Below, one piece after another: positions 44,315-55,883 of a stretch of 64,000 nucleotides of DNA (the stretch's first letter is position 1; each line of letters starts with the position of its first letter). The notes beneath the pieces were generated by a model that was given only the letters and a program-made list of their open reading frames with translations, did not search any database and was not told the origin of the DNA. The translations under genes were made by a program, and so were the position numbers. The DNA is from Monocercomonoides exilis (Eukaryota; Preaxostyla; Oxymonadida; Polymastigidae), in NCBI GenBank assembly GCA_001643675.2, contig LSRY02000028.1, positions 1,157,068 through 1,221,067 on the forward strand. The letters are read 5' to 3'.

Positions 44315-45268
44315 ATGTCACAAATAAATAACACACGTTCAAGATGTTGGTGCTTCACAATTAACAACTACACACCAGACGAATATCAGCATGTAACAAA
44401 CATAGAATGCGAATACTTGGTGGTAGGAAAAGAAAAAGGTGCTTTAGGAACGGATCATCTACAAGGTTATATATACTTTAAAAACCAAAGAAGATTCAAT
44501 GCAGTAAAAACATTAATAAGCAACAGGTGCCATTTAGAAACAGCTATAGGAACACCAGAACAAAATAGAACATATTGCACAAAAGAAGGTGATTATTTCG
44601 AGAAGGGAACATTACCTAAACAAGGTAAACGTTCTGATCTAGAAGAAGCAGCAGACCTAATCCTAAAAGGAAAGAAAGTATACGATTTAGCAATGGATCA
44701 TCCGGGATTGGTAGCAAGAAATTTTAAAGGATTACAATATTTAGAGGACCAAACAATTGTTCACAACCCCATCAGAAGAACAACTCCAAGACAAACATAT
44801 TGGATATACGGTGATTCAGAAAAAGGTAAAACCAGACTAGCAATTGATAGACTTCTACAATTAGAAACAGCAATGATGACATCAATATATGACTGGCCAA
44901 AATCTAAGGATTTCATAGATAACTATCACGGCGAAAAACTTGCTATATTCGATGACTTCAGACCGTCAGGATCAATGGACTTTGACATATTCCTAAGAAT
45001 AACTGACCCATGGATAAATCCAACGATAAACGTCAAAGGTGGAACTTCAAGATGGATAGTTGATGTTATATATTTTACTTCTATATCACAGCCTGTCCCG
45101 CTATGGTTAAACGCTAAACCTAACCTAGCTGGTGAACAACAACGACAAATTAAACGACGAATAACCGAAATTAACATCCTAGATGCTATGCATACTGTTA
45201 ATCCAGATAATGACGATGAAACTCAACCTACTCAAGACGAAACATCACATTTTTCTTTACAACTTTAA
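44315..45268 (+). CDS. rep: CRESS replication initiator Rep, unit 1
   Basis: 317 aa. The HUH endonuclease domain has motif I CFTINNY, motif II HLQGYIYF and motif III YCTKEGDY (catalytic Tyr). The SF3 helicase domain has Walker A YGDSEKGKTRLA, Walker B LAIFDDF and motif C YFTS. Rep nicks the loop and drives rolling-circle replication. The frame is open from 44210, but that would read through the iterons and stem-loop; the ATG at 44315 (MSQINN) matches the start in the diverged unit and leaves motif I near residue 12, as is normal. The C terminus is acidic. All motifs are intact, so this copy could be functional. Confidence 0.93.
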   Translation: MSQINNTRSRCWCFTINNYTPDEYQHVTNIECEYLVVGKEKGALGTDHLQGYIYFKNQRRFNAVKTLISNRCHLETAIGTPEQNRTYCTKEGDYFEKGTLPKQGKRSDLEEAADLILKGKKVYDLAMDHPGLVARNFKGLQYLEDQTIVHNPIRRTTPRQTYWIYGDSEKGKTRLAIDRLLQLETAMMTSIYDWPKSKDFIDNYHGEKLAIFDDFRPSGSMDFDIFLRITDPWINPTINVKGGTSRWIVDVIYFTSISQPVPLWLNAKPNLAGEQQRQIKRRITEINILDAMHTVNPDNDDETQPTQDETSHFSLQL

Positions 45269-45377
45269 TTTATATTTTATTTCCATTTAAATTTTTATAC
45301 AATTCATTTAAGTCCCAATAGGGTGCAAGAATGCGTATTTAATATAAATCGATATGTTTTCTAAAAAAAAAAAATTA

Positions 45378-46586
45378 TTAATCATCATGTAAAATAGTAA
45401 AAGAAGAGGAGGGCCCAGGAATAGAACCGGAGGCGCCATCACTACCACGTGGTTCATTACCGGTTCCACCACTGACCTCCTCGTTATCTTCTTCCATTGA
45501 AATTGAAGTAGGTAAAGGACCTGCAGGTCCAGGTTCTCCAACAGGTTGGTAAAGTTTACTATCAGCATCTGTCAAATTCATACCTGTAGTATATCTATAA
45601 TAACCTATTTGATCGTACTTAACCCTAACAGTTAAATTCGGATCAGCACCACCAGATTCCCAAAGGTTATGAAACTTGTCTTCTGCACCAAAACCACCTA
45701 TTAAATAGATAGTATAAAACCACCTATTAGTTTCTACATCATTAGTATATCTATTCTCTAAATGCGGATAAATATTAAACTTAAACTGCGTAACCCAATT
45801 AGTATCCTCACTTACTCTTAACAATTTATCCAGATATAGCTGAACATTGTAGTTTGCACACCACATTCTTTTAAATCTCTTAACATAACCCGAAGTCAAA
45901 AGATAAGGTCTATTAAACATAGACCATAAATAATTACTAATAGTAGGATTACTACCCCATTTCCTAAATACTAGAACTCTCACATATGCATGCGTATATG
46001 AACTAGGTTCTAATCCAGTAGATCCATATTTAGTAAATGCAAATAAAAAGTTATAATTTATCTTATAACACATATAATTAGTCTTAACATTATCTAACAT
46101 AGAAGGCATAGACGAACTTACAGTTATAGTTGTAATAGAATTACTAGGATATGTAATTTGTAACGTAGGTAGCATAGGCATATTATACACATAAAACACA
46201 TCTGTTGAACTATAAACCTTACGATAATCAACAGGTCTATTCTTGTACAACCAAGACAAATATCTATACTTCCTACGTCTATATCTACGTCTTCTCCTAA
46301 TACGATTCTTTCTTCCTCCTCTCCTACGACGCCTAATTTTTAATCCAGTTCCTGTCTGCTTTATCTGTTTCCAATTTTGAACTCGTCCCTGACCACTAGC
46401 TCGAATAGCTTTATATAACTTATTCCTATGATACATTCCTCTTAACATATTAATACCAGCTTTAGCCCCTCTCCATAAATAATAATCACCTGTAAACTTA
46501 CCAATTCTAGTAACTACAGGCTTAGCCCTATTCATAAATCTCATTATTGATGCTGCTCTAGATGCGTACGGTACAATCGCTTGCAT
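45378..46586 (-). CDS. cap: Putative capsid protein, unit 1
   Basis: 402 aa. Residues 1-65 form a basic helix-like leader (starts MQAIVPYASRAASIMRF). A dense Arg/Lys/Tyr arm covers about 85-112 (IRRRRRYRRRKYRY). The rest is rich in Tyr, Trp, Asn and Thr, consistent with a jelly-roll shell protein. The C terminus is Gly/Ser/Pro-rich and ends in LHDD. It is convergent with rep, with a 109-base gap that includes a run of 12 A. Size and charge fit circovirus-like capsids, though longer than the 230-280 aa usual for circoviruses. Confidence 0.78.
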   Translation of the reverse strand: MQAIVPYASRAASIMRFMNRAKPVVTRIGKFTGDYYLWRGAKAGINMLRGMYHRNKLYKAIRASGQGRVQNWKQIKQTGTGLKIRRRRRGGRKNRIRRRRRYRRRKYRYLSWLYKNRPVDYRKVYSSTDVFYVYNMPMLPTLQITYPSNSITTITVSSSMPSMLDNVKTNYMCYKINYNFLFAFTKYGSTGLEPSSYTHAYVRVLVFRKWGSNPTISNYLWSMFNRPYLLTSGYVKRFKRMWCANYNVQLYLDKLLRVSEDTNWVTQFKFNIYPHLENRYTNDVETNRWFYTIYLIGGFGAEDKFHNLWESGGADPNLTVRVKYDQIGYYRYTTGMNLTDADSKLYQPVGEPGPAGPLPTSISMEEDNEEVSGGTGNEPRGSDGASGSIPGPSSSFTILHDD

Positions 46587-46644
46587 CTTTATGAAGTGTC
46601 AAAAACGGAAATAAAAGATCAATATCTAGACATATGAAATAAAA

Positions 46645-47096
46645 TTATGGCATAAATTGTTCCAATCTTTGCCTAGCATATCTAGGCCTTCCATAATACT
46701 CCTGAAACAAAGCAACATGATTATTAATTGCTTTATCAAATAATGGCCTAATTCTTTTCATTAACATTCTAGTTCGTGCAGTTTTTGTCTTTCTTCACTA
46801 CCAACAACCCTAAGAAACCTAGGTCTCCTTCTATTCTTAATTCTCATAATTCGCCATATACTATTAAACTGTTCTATAACCTTTTCCCAAACACGGTCAA
46901 CCTCATTCAAGTACCACCACATATTATTATACTGATGTTGCCAACACCTTGAACCCTCCGGAGCCCAGCTATAATTAACCTCTTCTTGATACGTCCATGC
47001 ATCTATAGGATATATAAATCCAGCCCACCATCCTCGATGTTTCCAATCAACAAGTGTAACTGACCTTGGCATATAGTTAGATCTAACCCTTAACAT
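46645..47096 (-). pseudogene. ORF3, frameshifted copy, unit 1
   Basis: Same gene as at 43752-44204, but one T is missing in the T-run near 46782, so the frame breaks after residue 106 and ends early. It could be a true mutation or a homopolymer error in the assembly. Confidence 0.6.
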
Positions 47097-47120
47097 TAAC
47101 CATGACTCAGAAGTTGACTC

Positions 47121-47153
47121 AGAAGTTGCCGGTAATACTAGGCGGCAACTTCT
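47121..47153 (-). promoter_or_regulatory. Replication origin stem-loop, unit 2
   Basis: Identical to the 44229 origin, including stem, loop and preceding iterons (47104-47127). Confidence 0.9.
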
Positions 47154-47206
47154 GGGACGTCATGGGATTTTTGATCAAACCCATAATAAAAATTATAATT
47201 TCCGAG

Positions 47207-48160
47207 ATGTCACAAATAAATAACACACGTTCAAGATGTTGGTGCTTCACAATTAACAACTACACACCAGACGAATATCAGCATGTAACAAACATAGAAT
47301 GCGAATACTTGGTGGTAGGAAAAGAAAAAGGTGCTTTAGGAACGGATCATCTACAAGGTTATATATACTTTAAAAACCAAAGAAGATTCAATGCAGTAAA
47401 AACATTAATAAGCAACAGGTGCCATTTAGAAACAGCTATAGGAACACCAGAACAAAATAGAACATATTGCACAAAAGAAGGTGATTATTTCGAGAAGGGA
47501 ACATTACCTAAACAAGGTAAACGTTCTGATCTAGAAGAAGCAGCAGACCTAATCCTAAAAGGAAAGAAAGTATACGATTTAGCAATGGATCATCCGGGAT
47601 TGGTAGCAAGAAATTTTAAAGGATTACAATATTTAGAGGACCAAACAATTGTTCACAACCCCATCAGAAGAACAACTCCAAGACAAACATATTGGATATA
47701 CGGTGATTCAGAAAAAGGTAAAACCAGACTAGCAATTGATAGACTTCTACAATTAGAAACAGCAATGATGACATCAATATATGACTGGCCAAAATCTAAG
47801 GATTTCATAGATAACTATCACGGCGAAAAACTTGCTATATTCGATGACTTCAGACCGTCAGGATCAATGGACTTTGACATATTCCTAAGAATAACTGACC
47901 CATGGATAAATCCAACGATAAACGTCAAAGGTGGAACTTCAAGATGGATAGTTGATGTTATATATTTTACTTCTATATCACAGCCTGTCCCGCTATGGTT
48001 AAACGCTAAACCTAACCTAGCTGGTGAACAACAACGACAAATTAAACGACGAATAACCGAAATTAACATCCTAGATGCTATGCATACTGTTAATCCAGAT
48101 AATGACGATGAAACTCAACCTACTCAAGACGAAACATCACATTTTTCTTTACAACTTTAA
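47207..48160 (+). CDS. rep: CRESS Rep, unit 2
   Basis: 317 aa, the same protein as unit 1, with all endonuclease and helicase motifs intact. Confidence 0.92.
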   Translation: MSQINNTRSRCWCFTINNYTPDEYQHVTNIECEYLVVGKEKGALGTDHLQGYIYFKNQRRFNAVKTLISNRCHLETAIGTPEQNRTYCTKEGDYFEKGTLPKQGKRSDLEEAADLILKGKKVYDLAMDHPGLVARNFKGLQYLEDQTIVHNPIRRTTPRQTYWIYGDSEKGKTRLAIDRLLQLETAMMTSIYDWPKSKDFIDNYHGEKLAIFDDFRPSGSMDFDIFLRITDPWINPTINVKGGTSRWIVDVIYFTSISQPVPLWLNAKPNLAGEQQRQIKRRITEINILDAMHTVNPDNDDETQPTQDETSHFSLQL

Positions 48161-48269
48161 TTTATATTTTATTTCCATTTAAATTTTTATACAATTCATT
48201 TAAGTCCCAATAGGGTGCAAGAATGCGTATTTAATATAAATCGATATGTTTTCTAAAAAAAAAAAATTA

Positions 48270-49478
48270 TTAATCATCATGTAAAATAGTAAAAGAAGAG
48301 GAGGGCCCAGGAATAGAACCGGAGGCGCCATCACTACCACGTGGTTCATTACCGGTTCCACCACTGACCTCCTCGTTATCTTCTTCCATTGAAATTGAAG
48401 TAGGTAAAGGACCTGCAGGTCCAGGTTCTCCAACAGGTTGGTAAAGTTTACTATCAGCATCTGTCAAATTCATACCTGTAGTATATCTATAATAACCTAT
48501 TTGATCGTACTTAACCCTAACAGTTAAATTCGGATCAGCACCACCAGATTCCCAAAGGTTATGAAACTTGTCTTCTGCACCAAAACCACCTATTAAATAG
48601 ATAGTATAAAACCACCTATTAGTTTCTACATCATTAGTATATCTATTCTCTAAATGCGGATAAATATTAAACTTAAACTGCGTAACCCAATTAGTATCCT
48701 CACTTACTCTTAACAATTTATCCAGATATAGCTGAACATTGTAGTTTGCACACCACATTCTTTTAAATCTCTTAACATAACCCGAAGTCAAAAGATAAGG
48801 TCTATTAAACATAGACCATAAATAATTACTAATAGTAGGATTACTACCCCATTTCCTAAATACTAGAACTCTCACATATGCATGCGTATATGAACTAGGT
48901 TCTAATCCAGTAGATCCATATTTAGTAAATGCAAATAAAAAGTTATAATTTATCTTATAACACATATAATTAGTCTTAACATTATCTAACATAGAAGGCA
49001 TAGACGAACTTACAGTTATAGTTGTAATAGAATTACTAGGATATGTAATTTGTAACGTAGGTAGCATAGGCATATTATACACATAAAACACATCTGTTGA
49101 ACTATAAACCTTACGATAATCAACAGGTCTATTCTTGTACAACCAAGACAAATATCTATACTTCCTACGTCTATATCTACGTCTTCTCCTAATACGATTC
49201 TTTCTTCCTCCTCTCCTACGACGCCTAATTTTTAATCCAGTTCCTGTCTGCTTTATCTGTTTCCAATTTTGAACTCGTCCCTGACCACTAGCTCGAATAG
49301 CTTTATATAACTTATTCCTATGATACATTCCTCTTAACATATTAATACCAGCTTTAGCCCCTCTCCATAAATAATAATCACCTGTAAACTTACCAATTCT
49401 AGTAACTACAGGCTTAGCCCTATTCATAAATCTCATTATTGATGCTGCTCTAGATGCGTACGGTACAATCGCTTGCAT
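48270..49478 (-). CDS. cap: Putative capsid protein, unit 2
   Basis: 402 aa, the same protein as unit 1, full length. Confidence 0.78.
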   Translation of the reverse strand: MQAIVPYASRAASIMRFMNRAKPVVTRIGKFTGDYYLWRGAKAGINMLRGMYHRNKLYKAIRASGQGRVQNWKQIKQTGTGLKIRRRRRGGRKNRIRRRRRYRRRKYRYLSWLYKNRPVDYRKVYSSTDVFYVYNMPMLPTLQITYPSNSITTITVSSSMPSMLDNVKTNYMCYKINYNFLFAFTKYGSTGLEPSSYTHAYVRVLVFRKWGSNPTISNYLWSMFNRPYLLTSGYVKRFKRMWCANYNVQLYLDKLLRVSEDTNWVTQFKFNIYPHLENRYTNDVETNRWFYTIYLIGGFGAEDKFHNLWESGGADPNLTVRVKYDQIGYYRYTTGMNLTDADSKLYQPVGEPGPAGPLPTSISMEEDNEEVSGGTGNEPRGSDGASGSIPGPSSSFTILHDD

Positions 49479-49536
49479 CTTTATGAAGTGTCAAAAACGG
49501 AAATAAAAGATCAATATCTAGACATATGAAATAAAA

Positions 49537-49988
49537 TTATGGCATAAATTGTTCCAATCTTTGCCTAGCATATCTAGGCCTTCCATAATACTCCTGAAAC
49601 AAAGCAACATGATTATTAATTGCTTTATCAAATAATGGCCTAATTCTTTTCATTAACATTCTAGTTCGTGCAGTTTTTGTCTTTCTTCACTACCAACAAC
49701 CCTAAGAAACCTAGGTCTCCTTCTATTCTTAATTCTCATAATTCGCCATATACTATTAAACTGTTCTATAACCTTTTCCCAAACACGGTCAACCTCATTC
49801 AAGTACCACCACATATTATTATACTGATGTTGCCAACACCTTGAACCCTCCGGAGCCCAGCTATAATTAACCTCTTCTTGATACGTCCATGCATCTATAG
49901 GATATATAAATCCAGCCCACCATCCTCGATGTTTCCAATCAACAAGTGTAACTGACCTTGGCATATAGTTAGATCTAACCCTTAACAT
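49537..49988 (-). pseudogene. ORF3, frameshifted copy, unit 2
   Basis: Carries the same one-T deletion as unit 1; 111 residues before the premature stop. Confidence 0.6.
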
Positions 49989-50012
49989 TAACCATGACTC
50001 AGAAGTTGACTC

Positions 50013-50045
50013 AGAAGTTGCCGGTAATACTAGGCGGCAACTTCT
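50013..50045 (-). promoter_or_regulatory. Replication origin stem-loop, unit 3
   Basis: Stem, loop and iterons as in unit 1. Confidence 0.9.
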
Positions 50046-50098
50046 GGGACGTCATGGGATTTTTGATCAAACCCATAATAAAAATTATAATTTCCGAG

Positions 50099-51052
50099 AT
50101 GTCACAAATAAATAACACACGTTCAAGATGTTGGTGCTTCACAATTAACAACTACACACCAGACGAATATCAGCATGTAACAAACATAGAATGCGAATAC
50201 TTGGTGGTAGGAAAAGAAAAAGGTGCTTTAGGAACGGATCATCTACAAGGTTATATATACTTTAAAAACCAAAGAAGATTCAATGCAGTAAAAACATTAA
50301 TAAGCAACAGGTGCCATTTAGAAACAGCTATAGGAACACCAGAACAAAATAGAACATATTGCACAAAAGAAGGTGATTATTTCGAGAAGGGAACATTACC
50401 TAAACAAGGTAAACGTTCTGATCTAGAAGAAGCAGCAGACCTAATCCTAAAAGGAAAGAAAGTATACGATTTAGCAATGGATCATCCGGGATTGGTAGCA
50501 AGAAATTTTAAAGGATTACAATATTTAGAGGACCAAACAATTGTTCACAACCCCATCAGAAGAACAACTCCAAGACAAACATATTGGATATACGGTGATT
50601 CAGAAAAAGGTAAAACCAGACTAGCAATTGATAGACTTCTACAATTAGAAACAGCAATGATGACATCAATATATGACTGGCCAAAATCTAAGGATTTCAT
50701 AGATAACTATCACGGCGAAAAACTTGCTATATTCGATGACTTCAGACCGTCAGGATCAATGGACTTTGACATATTCCTAAGAATAACTGACCCATGGATA
50801 AATCCAACGATAAACGTCAAAGGTGGAACTTCAAGATGGATAGTTGATGTTATATATTTTACTTCTATATCACAGCCTGTCCCGCTATGGTTAAACGCTA
50901 AACCTAACCTAGCTGGTGAACAACAACGACAAATTAAACGACGAATAACCGAAATTAACATCCTAGATGCTATGCATACTGTTAATCCAGATAATGACGA
51001 TGAAACTCAACCTACTCAAGACGAAACATCACATTTTTCTTTACAACTTTAA
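50099..51052 (+). CDS. rep: CRESS Rep, unit 3
   Basis: 317 aa, intact, the same protein as unit 1. Confidence 0.92.
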   Translation: MSQINNTRSRCWCFTINNYTPDEYQHVTNIECEYLVVGKEKGALGTDHLQGYIYFKNQRRFNAVKTLISNRCHLETAIGTPEQNRTYCTKEGDYFEKGTLPKQGKRSDLEEAADLILKGKKVYDLAMDHPGLVARNFKGLQYLEDQTIVHNPIRRTTPRQTYWIYGDSEKGKTRLAIDRLLQLETAMMTSIYDWPKSKDFIDNYHGEKLAIFDDFRPSGSMDFDIFLRITDPWINPTINVKGGTSRWIVDVIYFTSISQPVPLWLNAKPNLAGEQQRQIKRRITEINILDAMHTVNPDNDDETQPTQDETSHFSLQL

Positions 51053-51162
51053 TTTATATTTTATTTCCATTTAAATTTTTATACAATTCATTTAAGTCCC
51101 AATAGGGTGCAAGAATGCGTATTTAATATAAATCGATATGTTTTCTAAAAAAAAAAAAATTA

Positions 51163-52371
51163 TTAATCATCATGTAAAATAGTAAAAGAAGAGGAGGGCC
51201 CAGGAATAGAACCGGAGGCGCCATCACTACCACGTGGTTCATTACCGGTTCCACCACTGACCTCCTCGTTATCTTCTTCCATTGAAATTGAAGTAGGTAA
51301 AGGACCTGCAGGTCCAGGTTCTCCAACAGGTTGGTAAAGTTTACTATCAGCATCTGTCAAATTCATACCTGTAGTATATCTATAATAACCTATTTGATCG
51401 TACTTAACCCTAACAGTTAAATTCGGATCAGCACCACCAGATTCCCAAAGGTTATGAAACTTGTCTTCTGCACCAAAACCACCTATTAAATAGATAGTAT
51501 AAAACCACCTATTAGTTTCTACATCATTAGTATATCTATTCTCTAAATGCGGATAAATATTAAACTTAAACTGCGTAACCCAATTAGTATCCTCACTTAC
51601 TCTTAACAATTTATCCAGATATAGCTGAACATTGTAGTTTGCACACCACATTCTTTTAAATCTCTTAACATAACCCGAAGTCAAAAGATAAGGTCTATTA
51701 AACATAGACCATAAATAATTACTAATAGTAGGATTACTACCCCATTTCCTAAATACTAGAACTCTCACATATGCATGCGTATATGAACTAGGTTCTAATC
51801 CAGTAGATCCATATTTAGTAAATGCAAATAAAAAGTTATAATTTATCTTATAACACATATAATTAGTCTTAACATTATCTAACATAGAAGGCATAGACGA
51901 ACTTACAGTTATAGTTGTAATAGAATTACTAGGATATGTAATTTGTAACGTAGGTAGCATAGGCATATTATACACATAAAACACATCTGTTGAACTATAA
52001 ACCTTACGATAATCAACAGGTCTATTCTTGTACAACCAAGACAAATATCTATACTTCCTACGTCTATATCTACGTCTTCTCCTAATACGATTCTTTCTTC
52101 CTCCTCTCCTACGACGCCTAATTTTTAATCCAGTTCCTGTCTGCTTTATCTGTTTCCAATTTTGAACTCGTCCCTGACCACTAGCTCGAATAGCTTTATA
52201 TAACTTATTCCTATGATACATTCCTCTTAACATATTAATACCAGCTTTAGCCCCTCTCCATAAATAATAATCACCTGTAAACTTACCAATTCTAGTAACT
52301 ACAGGCTTAGCCCTATTCATAAATCTCATTATTGATGCTGCTCTAGATGCGTACGGTACAATCGCTTGCAT
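51163..52371 (-). CDS. cap: Putative capsid protein, unit 3
   Basis: 402 aa, intact. The A-run behind its stop is 13 long here, which accounts for the 2893-bp period. Confidence 0.78.
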   Translation of the reverse strand: MQAIVPYASRAASIMRFMNRAKPVVTRIGKFTGDYYLWRGAKAGINMLRGMYHRNKLYKAIRASGQGRVQNWKQIKQTGTGLKIRRRRRGGRKNRIRRRRRYRRRKYRYLSWLYKNRPVDYRKVYSSTDVFYVYNMPMLPTLQITYPSNSITTITVSSSMPSMLDNVKTNYMCYKINYNFLFAFTKYGSTGLEPSSYTHAYVRVLVFRKWGSNPTISNYLWSMFNRPYLLTSGYVKRFKRMWCANYNVQLYLDKLLRVSEDTNWVTQFKFNIYPHLENRYTNDVETNRWFYTIYLIGGFGAEDKFHNLWESGGADPNLTVRVKYDQIGYYRYTTGMNLTDADSKLYQPVGEPGPAGPLPTSISMEEDNEEVSGGTGNEPRGSDGASGSIPGPSSSFTILHDD

Positions 52372-52429
52372 CTTTATGAAGTGTCAAAAACGGAAATAAA
52401 AGATCAATATCTAGACATATGAAATAAAA

Positions 52430-52881
52430 TTATGGCATAAATTGTTCCAATCTTTGCCTAGCATATCTAGGCCTTCCATAATACTCCTGAAACAAAGCAA
52501 CATGATTATTAATTGCTTTATCAAATAATGGCCTAATTCTTTTCATTAACATTCTAGTTCGTGCAGTTTTTGTCTTTCTTCACTACCAACAACCCTAAGA
52601 AACCTAGGTCTCCTTCTATTCTTAATTCTCATAATTCGCCATATACTATTAAACTGTTCTATAACCTTTTCCCAAACACGGTCAACCTCATTCAAGTACC
52701 ACCACATATTATTATACTGATGTTGCCAACACCTTGAACCCTCCGGAGCCCAGCTATAATTAACCTCTTCTTGATACGTCCATGCATCTATAGGATATAT
52801 AAATCCAGCCCACCATCCTCGATGTTTCCAATCAACAAGTGTAACTGACCTTGGCATATAGTTAGATCTAACCCTTAACAT
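52430..52881 (-). pseudogene. ORF3, frameshifted copy, unit 3
   Basis: One-T deletion as in units 1 and 2. Confidence 0.6.
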
Positions 52882-52905
52882 TAACCATGACTCAGAAGTT
52901 GACTC

Positions 52906-52938
52906 AGAAGTTGCCGGTAATACTAGGCGGCAACTTCT
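52906..52938 (-). promoter_or_regulatory. Replication origin stem-loop, unit 4
   Basis: Stem, loop and iterons as in unit 1. Confidence 0.9.
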
Positions 52939-52991
52939 GGGACGTCATGGGATTTTTGATCAAACCCATAATAAAAATTATAATTTCCGAG

Positions 52992-53945
52992 ATGTCACAA
53001 ATAAATAACACACGTTCAAGATGTTGGTGCTTCACAATTAACAACTACACACCAGACGAATATCAGCATGTAACAAACATAGAATGCGAATACTTGGTGG
53101 TAGGAAAAGAAAAAGGTGCTTTAGGAACGGATCATCTACAAGGTTATATATACTTTAAAAACCAAAGAAGATTCAATGCAGTAAAAACATTAATAAGCAA
53201 CAGGTGCCATTTAGAAACAGCTATAGGAACACCAGAACAAAATAGAACATATTGCACAAAAGAAGGTGATTATTTCGAGAAGGGAACATTACCTAAACAA
53301 GGTAAACGTTCTGATCTAGAAGAAGCAGCAGACCTAATCCTAAAAGGAAAGAAAGTATACGATTTAGCAATGGATCATCCGGGATTGGTAGCAAGAAATT
53401 TTAAAGGATTACAATATTTAGAGGACCAAACAATTGTTCACAACCCCATCAGAAGAACAACTCCAAGACAAACATATTGGATATACGGTGATTCAGAAAA
53501 AGGTAAAACCAGACTAGCAATTGATAGACTTCTACAATTAGAAACAGCAATGATGACATCAATATATGACTGGCCAAAATCTAAGGATTTCATAGATAAC
53601 TATCACGGCGAAAAACTTGCTATATTCGATGACTTCAGACCGTCAGGATCAATGGACTTTGACATATTCCTAAGAATAACTGACCCATGGATAAATCCAA
53701 CGATAAACGTCAAAGGTGGAACTTCAAGATGGATAGTTGATGTTATATATTTTACTTCTATATCACAGCCTGTCCCGCTATGGTTAAACGCTAAACCTAA
53801 CCTAGCTGGTGAACAACAACGACAAATTAAACGACGAATAACCGAAATTAACATCCTAGATGCTATGCATACTGTTAATCCAGATAATGACGATGAAACT
53901 CAACCTACTCAAGACGAAACATCACATTTTTCTTTACAACTTTAA
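52992..53945 (+). CDS. rep: CRESS Rep, unit 4
   Basis: 317 aa, intact, the same protein as unit 1. Confidence 0.92.
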   Translation: MSQINNTRSRCWCFTINNYTPDEYQHVTNIECEYLVVGKEKGALGTDHLQGYIYFKNQRRFNAVKTLISNRCHLETAIGTPEQNRTYCTKEGDYFEKGTLPKQGKRSDLEEAADLILKGKKVYDLAMDHPGLVARNFKGLQYLEDQTIVHNPIRRTTPRQTYWIYGDSEKGKTRLAIDRLLQLETAMMTSIYDWPKSKDFIDNYHGEKLAIFDDFRPSGSMDFDIFLRITDPWINPTINVKGGTSRWIVDVIYFTSISQPVPLWLNAKPNLAGEQQRQIKRRITEINILDAMHTVNPDNDDETQPTQDETSHFSLQL

Positions 53946-54055
53946 TTTATATTTTATTTCCATTTAAATTTTTATACAATTCATTTAAGTCCCAATAGGG
54001 TGCAAGAATGCGTATTTAATATAAATCGATATGTTTTCTAAAAAAAAAAAAATTA

Positions 54056-55264
54056 TTAATCATCATGTAAAATAGTAAAAGAAGAGGAGGGCCCAGGAAT
54101 AGAACCGGAGGCGCCATCACTACCACGTGGTTCATTACCGGTTCCACCACTGACCTCCTCGTTATCTTCTTCCATTGAAATTGAAGTAGGTAAAGGACCT
54201 GCAGGTCCAGGTTCTCCAACAGGTTGGTAAAGTTTACTATCAGCATCTGTCAAATTCATACCTGTAGTATATCTATAATAACCTATTTGATCGTACTTAA
54301 CCCTAACAGTTAAATTCGGATCAGCACCACCAGATTCCCAAAGGTTATGAAACTTGTCTTCTGCACCAAAACCACCTATTAAATAGATAGTATAAAACCA
54401 CCTATTAGTTTCTACATCATTAGTATATCTATTCTCTAAATGCGGATAAATATTAAACTTAAACTGCGTAACCCAATTAGTATCCTCACTTACTCTTAAC
54501 AATTTATCCAGATATAGCTGAACATTGTAGTTTGCACACCACATTCTTTTAAATCTCTTAACATAACCCGAAGTCAAAAGATAAGGTCTATTAAACATAG
54601 ACCATAAATAATTACTAATAGTAGGATTACTACCCCATTTCCTAAATACTAGAACTCTCACATATGCATGCGTATATGAACTAGGTTCTAATCCAGTAGA
54701 TCCATATTTAGTAAATGCAAATAAAAAGTTATAATTTATCTTATAACACATATAATTAGTCTTAACATTATCTAACATAGAAGGCATAGACGAACTTACA
54801 GTTATAGTTGTAATAGAATTACTAGGATATGTAATTTGTAACGTAGGTAGCATAGGCATATTATACACATAAAACACATCTGTTGAACTATAAACCTTAC
54901 GATAATCAACAGGTCTATTCTTGTACAACCAAGACAAATATCTATACTTCCTACGTCTATATCTACGTCTTCTCCTAATACGATTCTTTCTTCCTCCTCT
55001 CCTACGACGCCTAATTTTTAATCCAGTTCCTGTCTGCTTTATCTGTTTCCAATTTTGAACTCGTCCCTGACCACTAGCTCGAATAGCTTTATATAACTTA
55101 TTCCTATGATACATTCCTCTTAACATATTAATACCAGCTTTAGCCCCTCTCCATAAATAATAATCACCTGTAAACTTACCAATTCTAGTAACTACAGGCT
55201 TAGCCCTATTCATAAATCTCATTATTGATGCTGCTCTAGATGCGTACGGTACAATCGCTTGCAT
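54056..55264 (-). CDS. cap: Putative capsid protein, unit 4
   Basis: 402 aa, intact, the same protein as unit 1. Confidence 0.78.
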   Translation of the reverse strand: MQAIVPYASRAASIMRFMNRAKPVVTRIGKFTGDYYLWRGAKAGINMLRGMYHRNKLYKAIRASGQGRVQNWKQIKQTGTGLKIRRRRRGGRKNRIRRRRRYRRRKYRYLSWLYKNRPVDYRKVYSSTDVFYVYNMPMLPTLQITYPSNSITTITVSSSMPSMLDNVKTNYMCYKINYNFLFAFTKYGSTGLEPSSYTHAYVRVLVFRKWGSNPTISNYLWSMFNRPYLLTSGYVKRFKRMWCANYNVQLYLDKLLRVSEDTNWVTQFKFNIYPHLENRYTNDVETNRWFYTIYLIGGFGAEDKFHNLWESGGADPNLTVRVKYDQIGYYRYTTGMNLTDADSKLYQPVGEPGPAGPLPTSISMEEDNEEVSGGTGNEPRGSDGASGSIPGPSSSFTILHDD

Positions 55265-55322
55265 CTTTATGAAGTGTCAAAAACGGAAATAAAAGATCAA
55301 TATCTAGACATATGAAATAAAA

Positions 55323-55774
55323 TTATGGCATAAATTGTTCCAATCTTTGCCTAGCATATCTAGGCCTTCCATAATACTCCTGAAACAAAGCAACATGATT
55401 ATTAATTGCTTTATCAAATAATGGCCTAATTCTTTTCATTAACATTCTAGTTCGTGCAGTTTTTGTCTTTCTTCACTACCAACAACCCTAAGAAACCTAG
55501 GTCTCCTTCTATTCTTAATTCTCATAATTCGCCATATACTATTAAACTGTTCTATAACCTTTTCCCAAACACGGTCAACCTCATTCAAGTACCACCACAT
55601 ATTATTATACTGATGTTGCCAACACCTTGAACCCTCCGGAGCCCAGCTATAATTAACCTCTTCTTGATACGTCCATGCATCTATAGGATATATAAATCCA
55701 GCCCACCATCCTCGATGTTTCCAATCAACAAGTGTAACTGACCTTGGCATATAGTTAGATCTAACCCTTAACAT
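55323..55774 (-). pseudogene. ORF3, frameshifted copy, unit 4
   Basis: One-T deletion as in units 1-3. Confidence 0.6.
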
Positions 55775-55798
55775 TAACCATGACTCAGAAGTTGACTC

Positions 55799-55831
55799 AG
55801 AAGTTGCCGGTAATACTAGGCGGCAACTTCT
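55799..55831 (-). promoter_or_regulatory. Replication origin stem-loop, unit 5
   Basis: Stem, loop and iterons intact. One T is missing shortly downstream (about 55845-55849), between origin and rep. Confidence 0.9.
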
Positions 55832-55883
55832 GGGACGTCATGGGATTTTGATCAAACCCATAATAAAAATTATAATTTCCGAG

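Noticed and set aside
44926-45177. Minus-strand 83-residue frames opposite every rep
   Set aside because: They are exact shadows of the rep coding sequence with no separate features.
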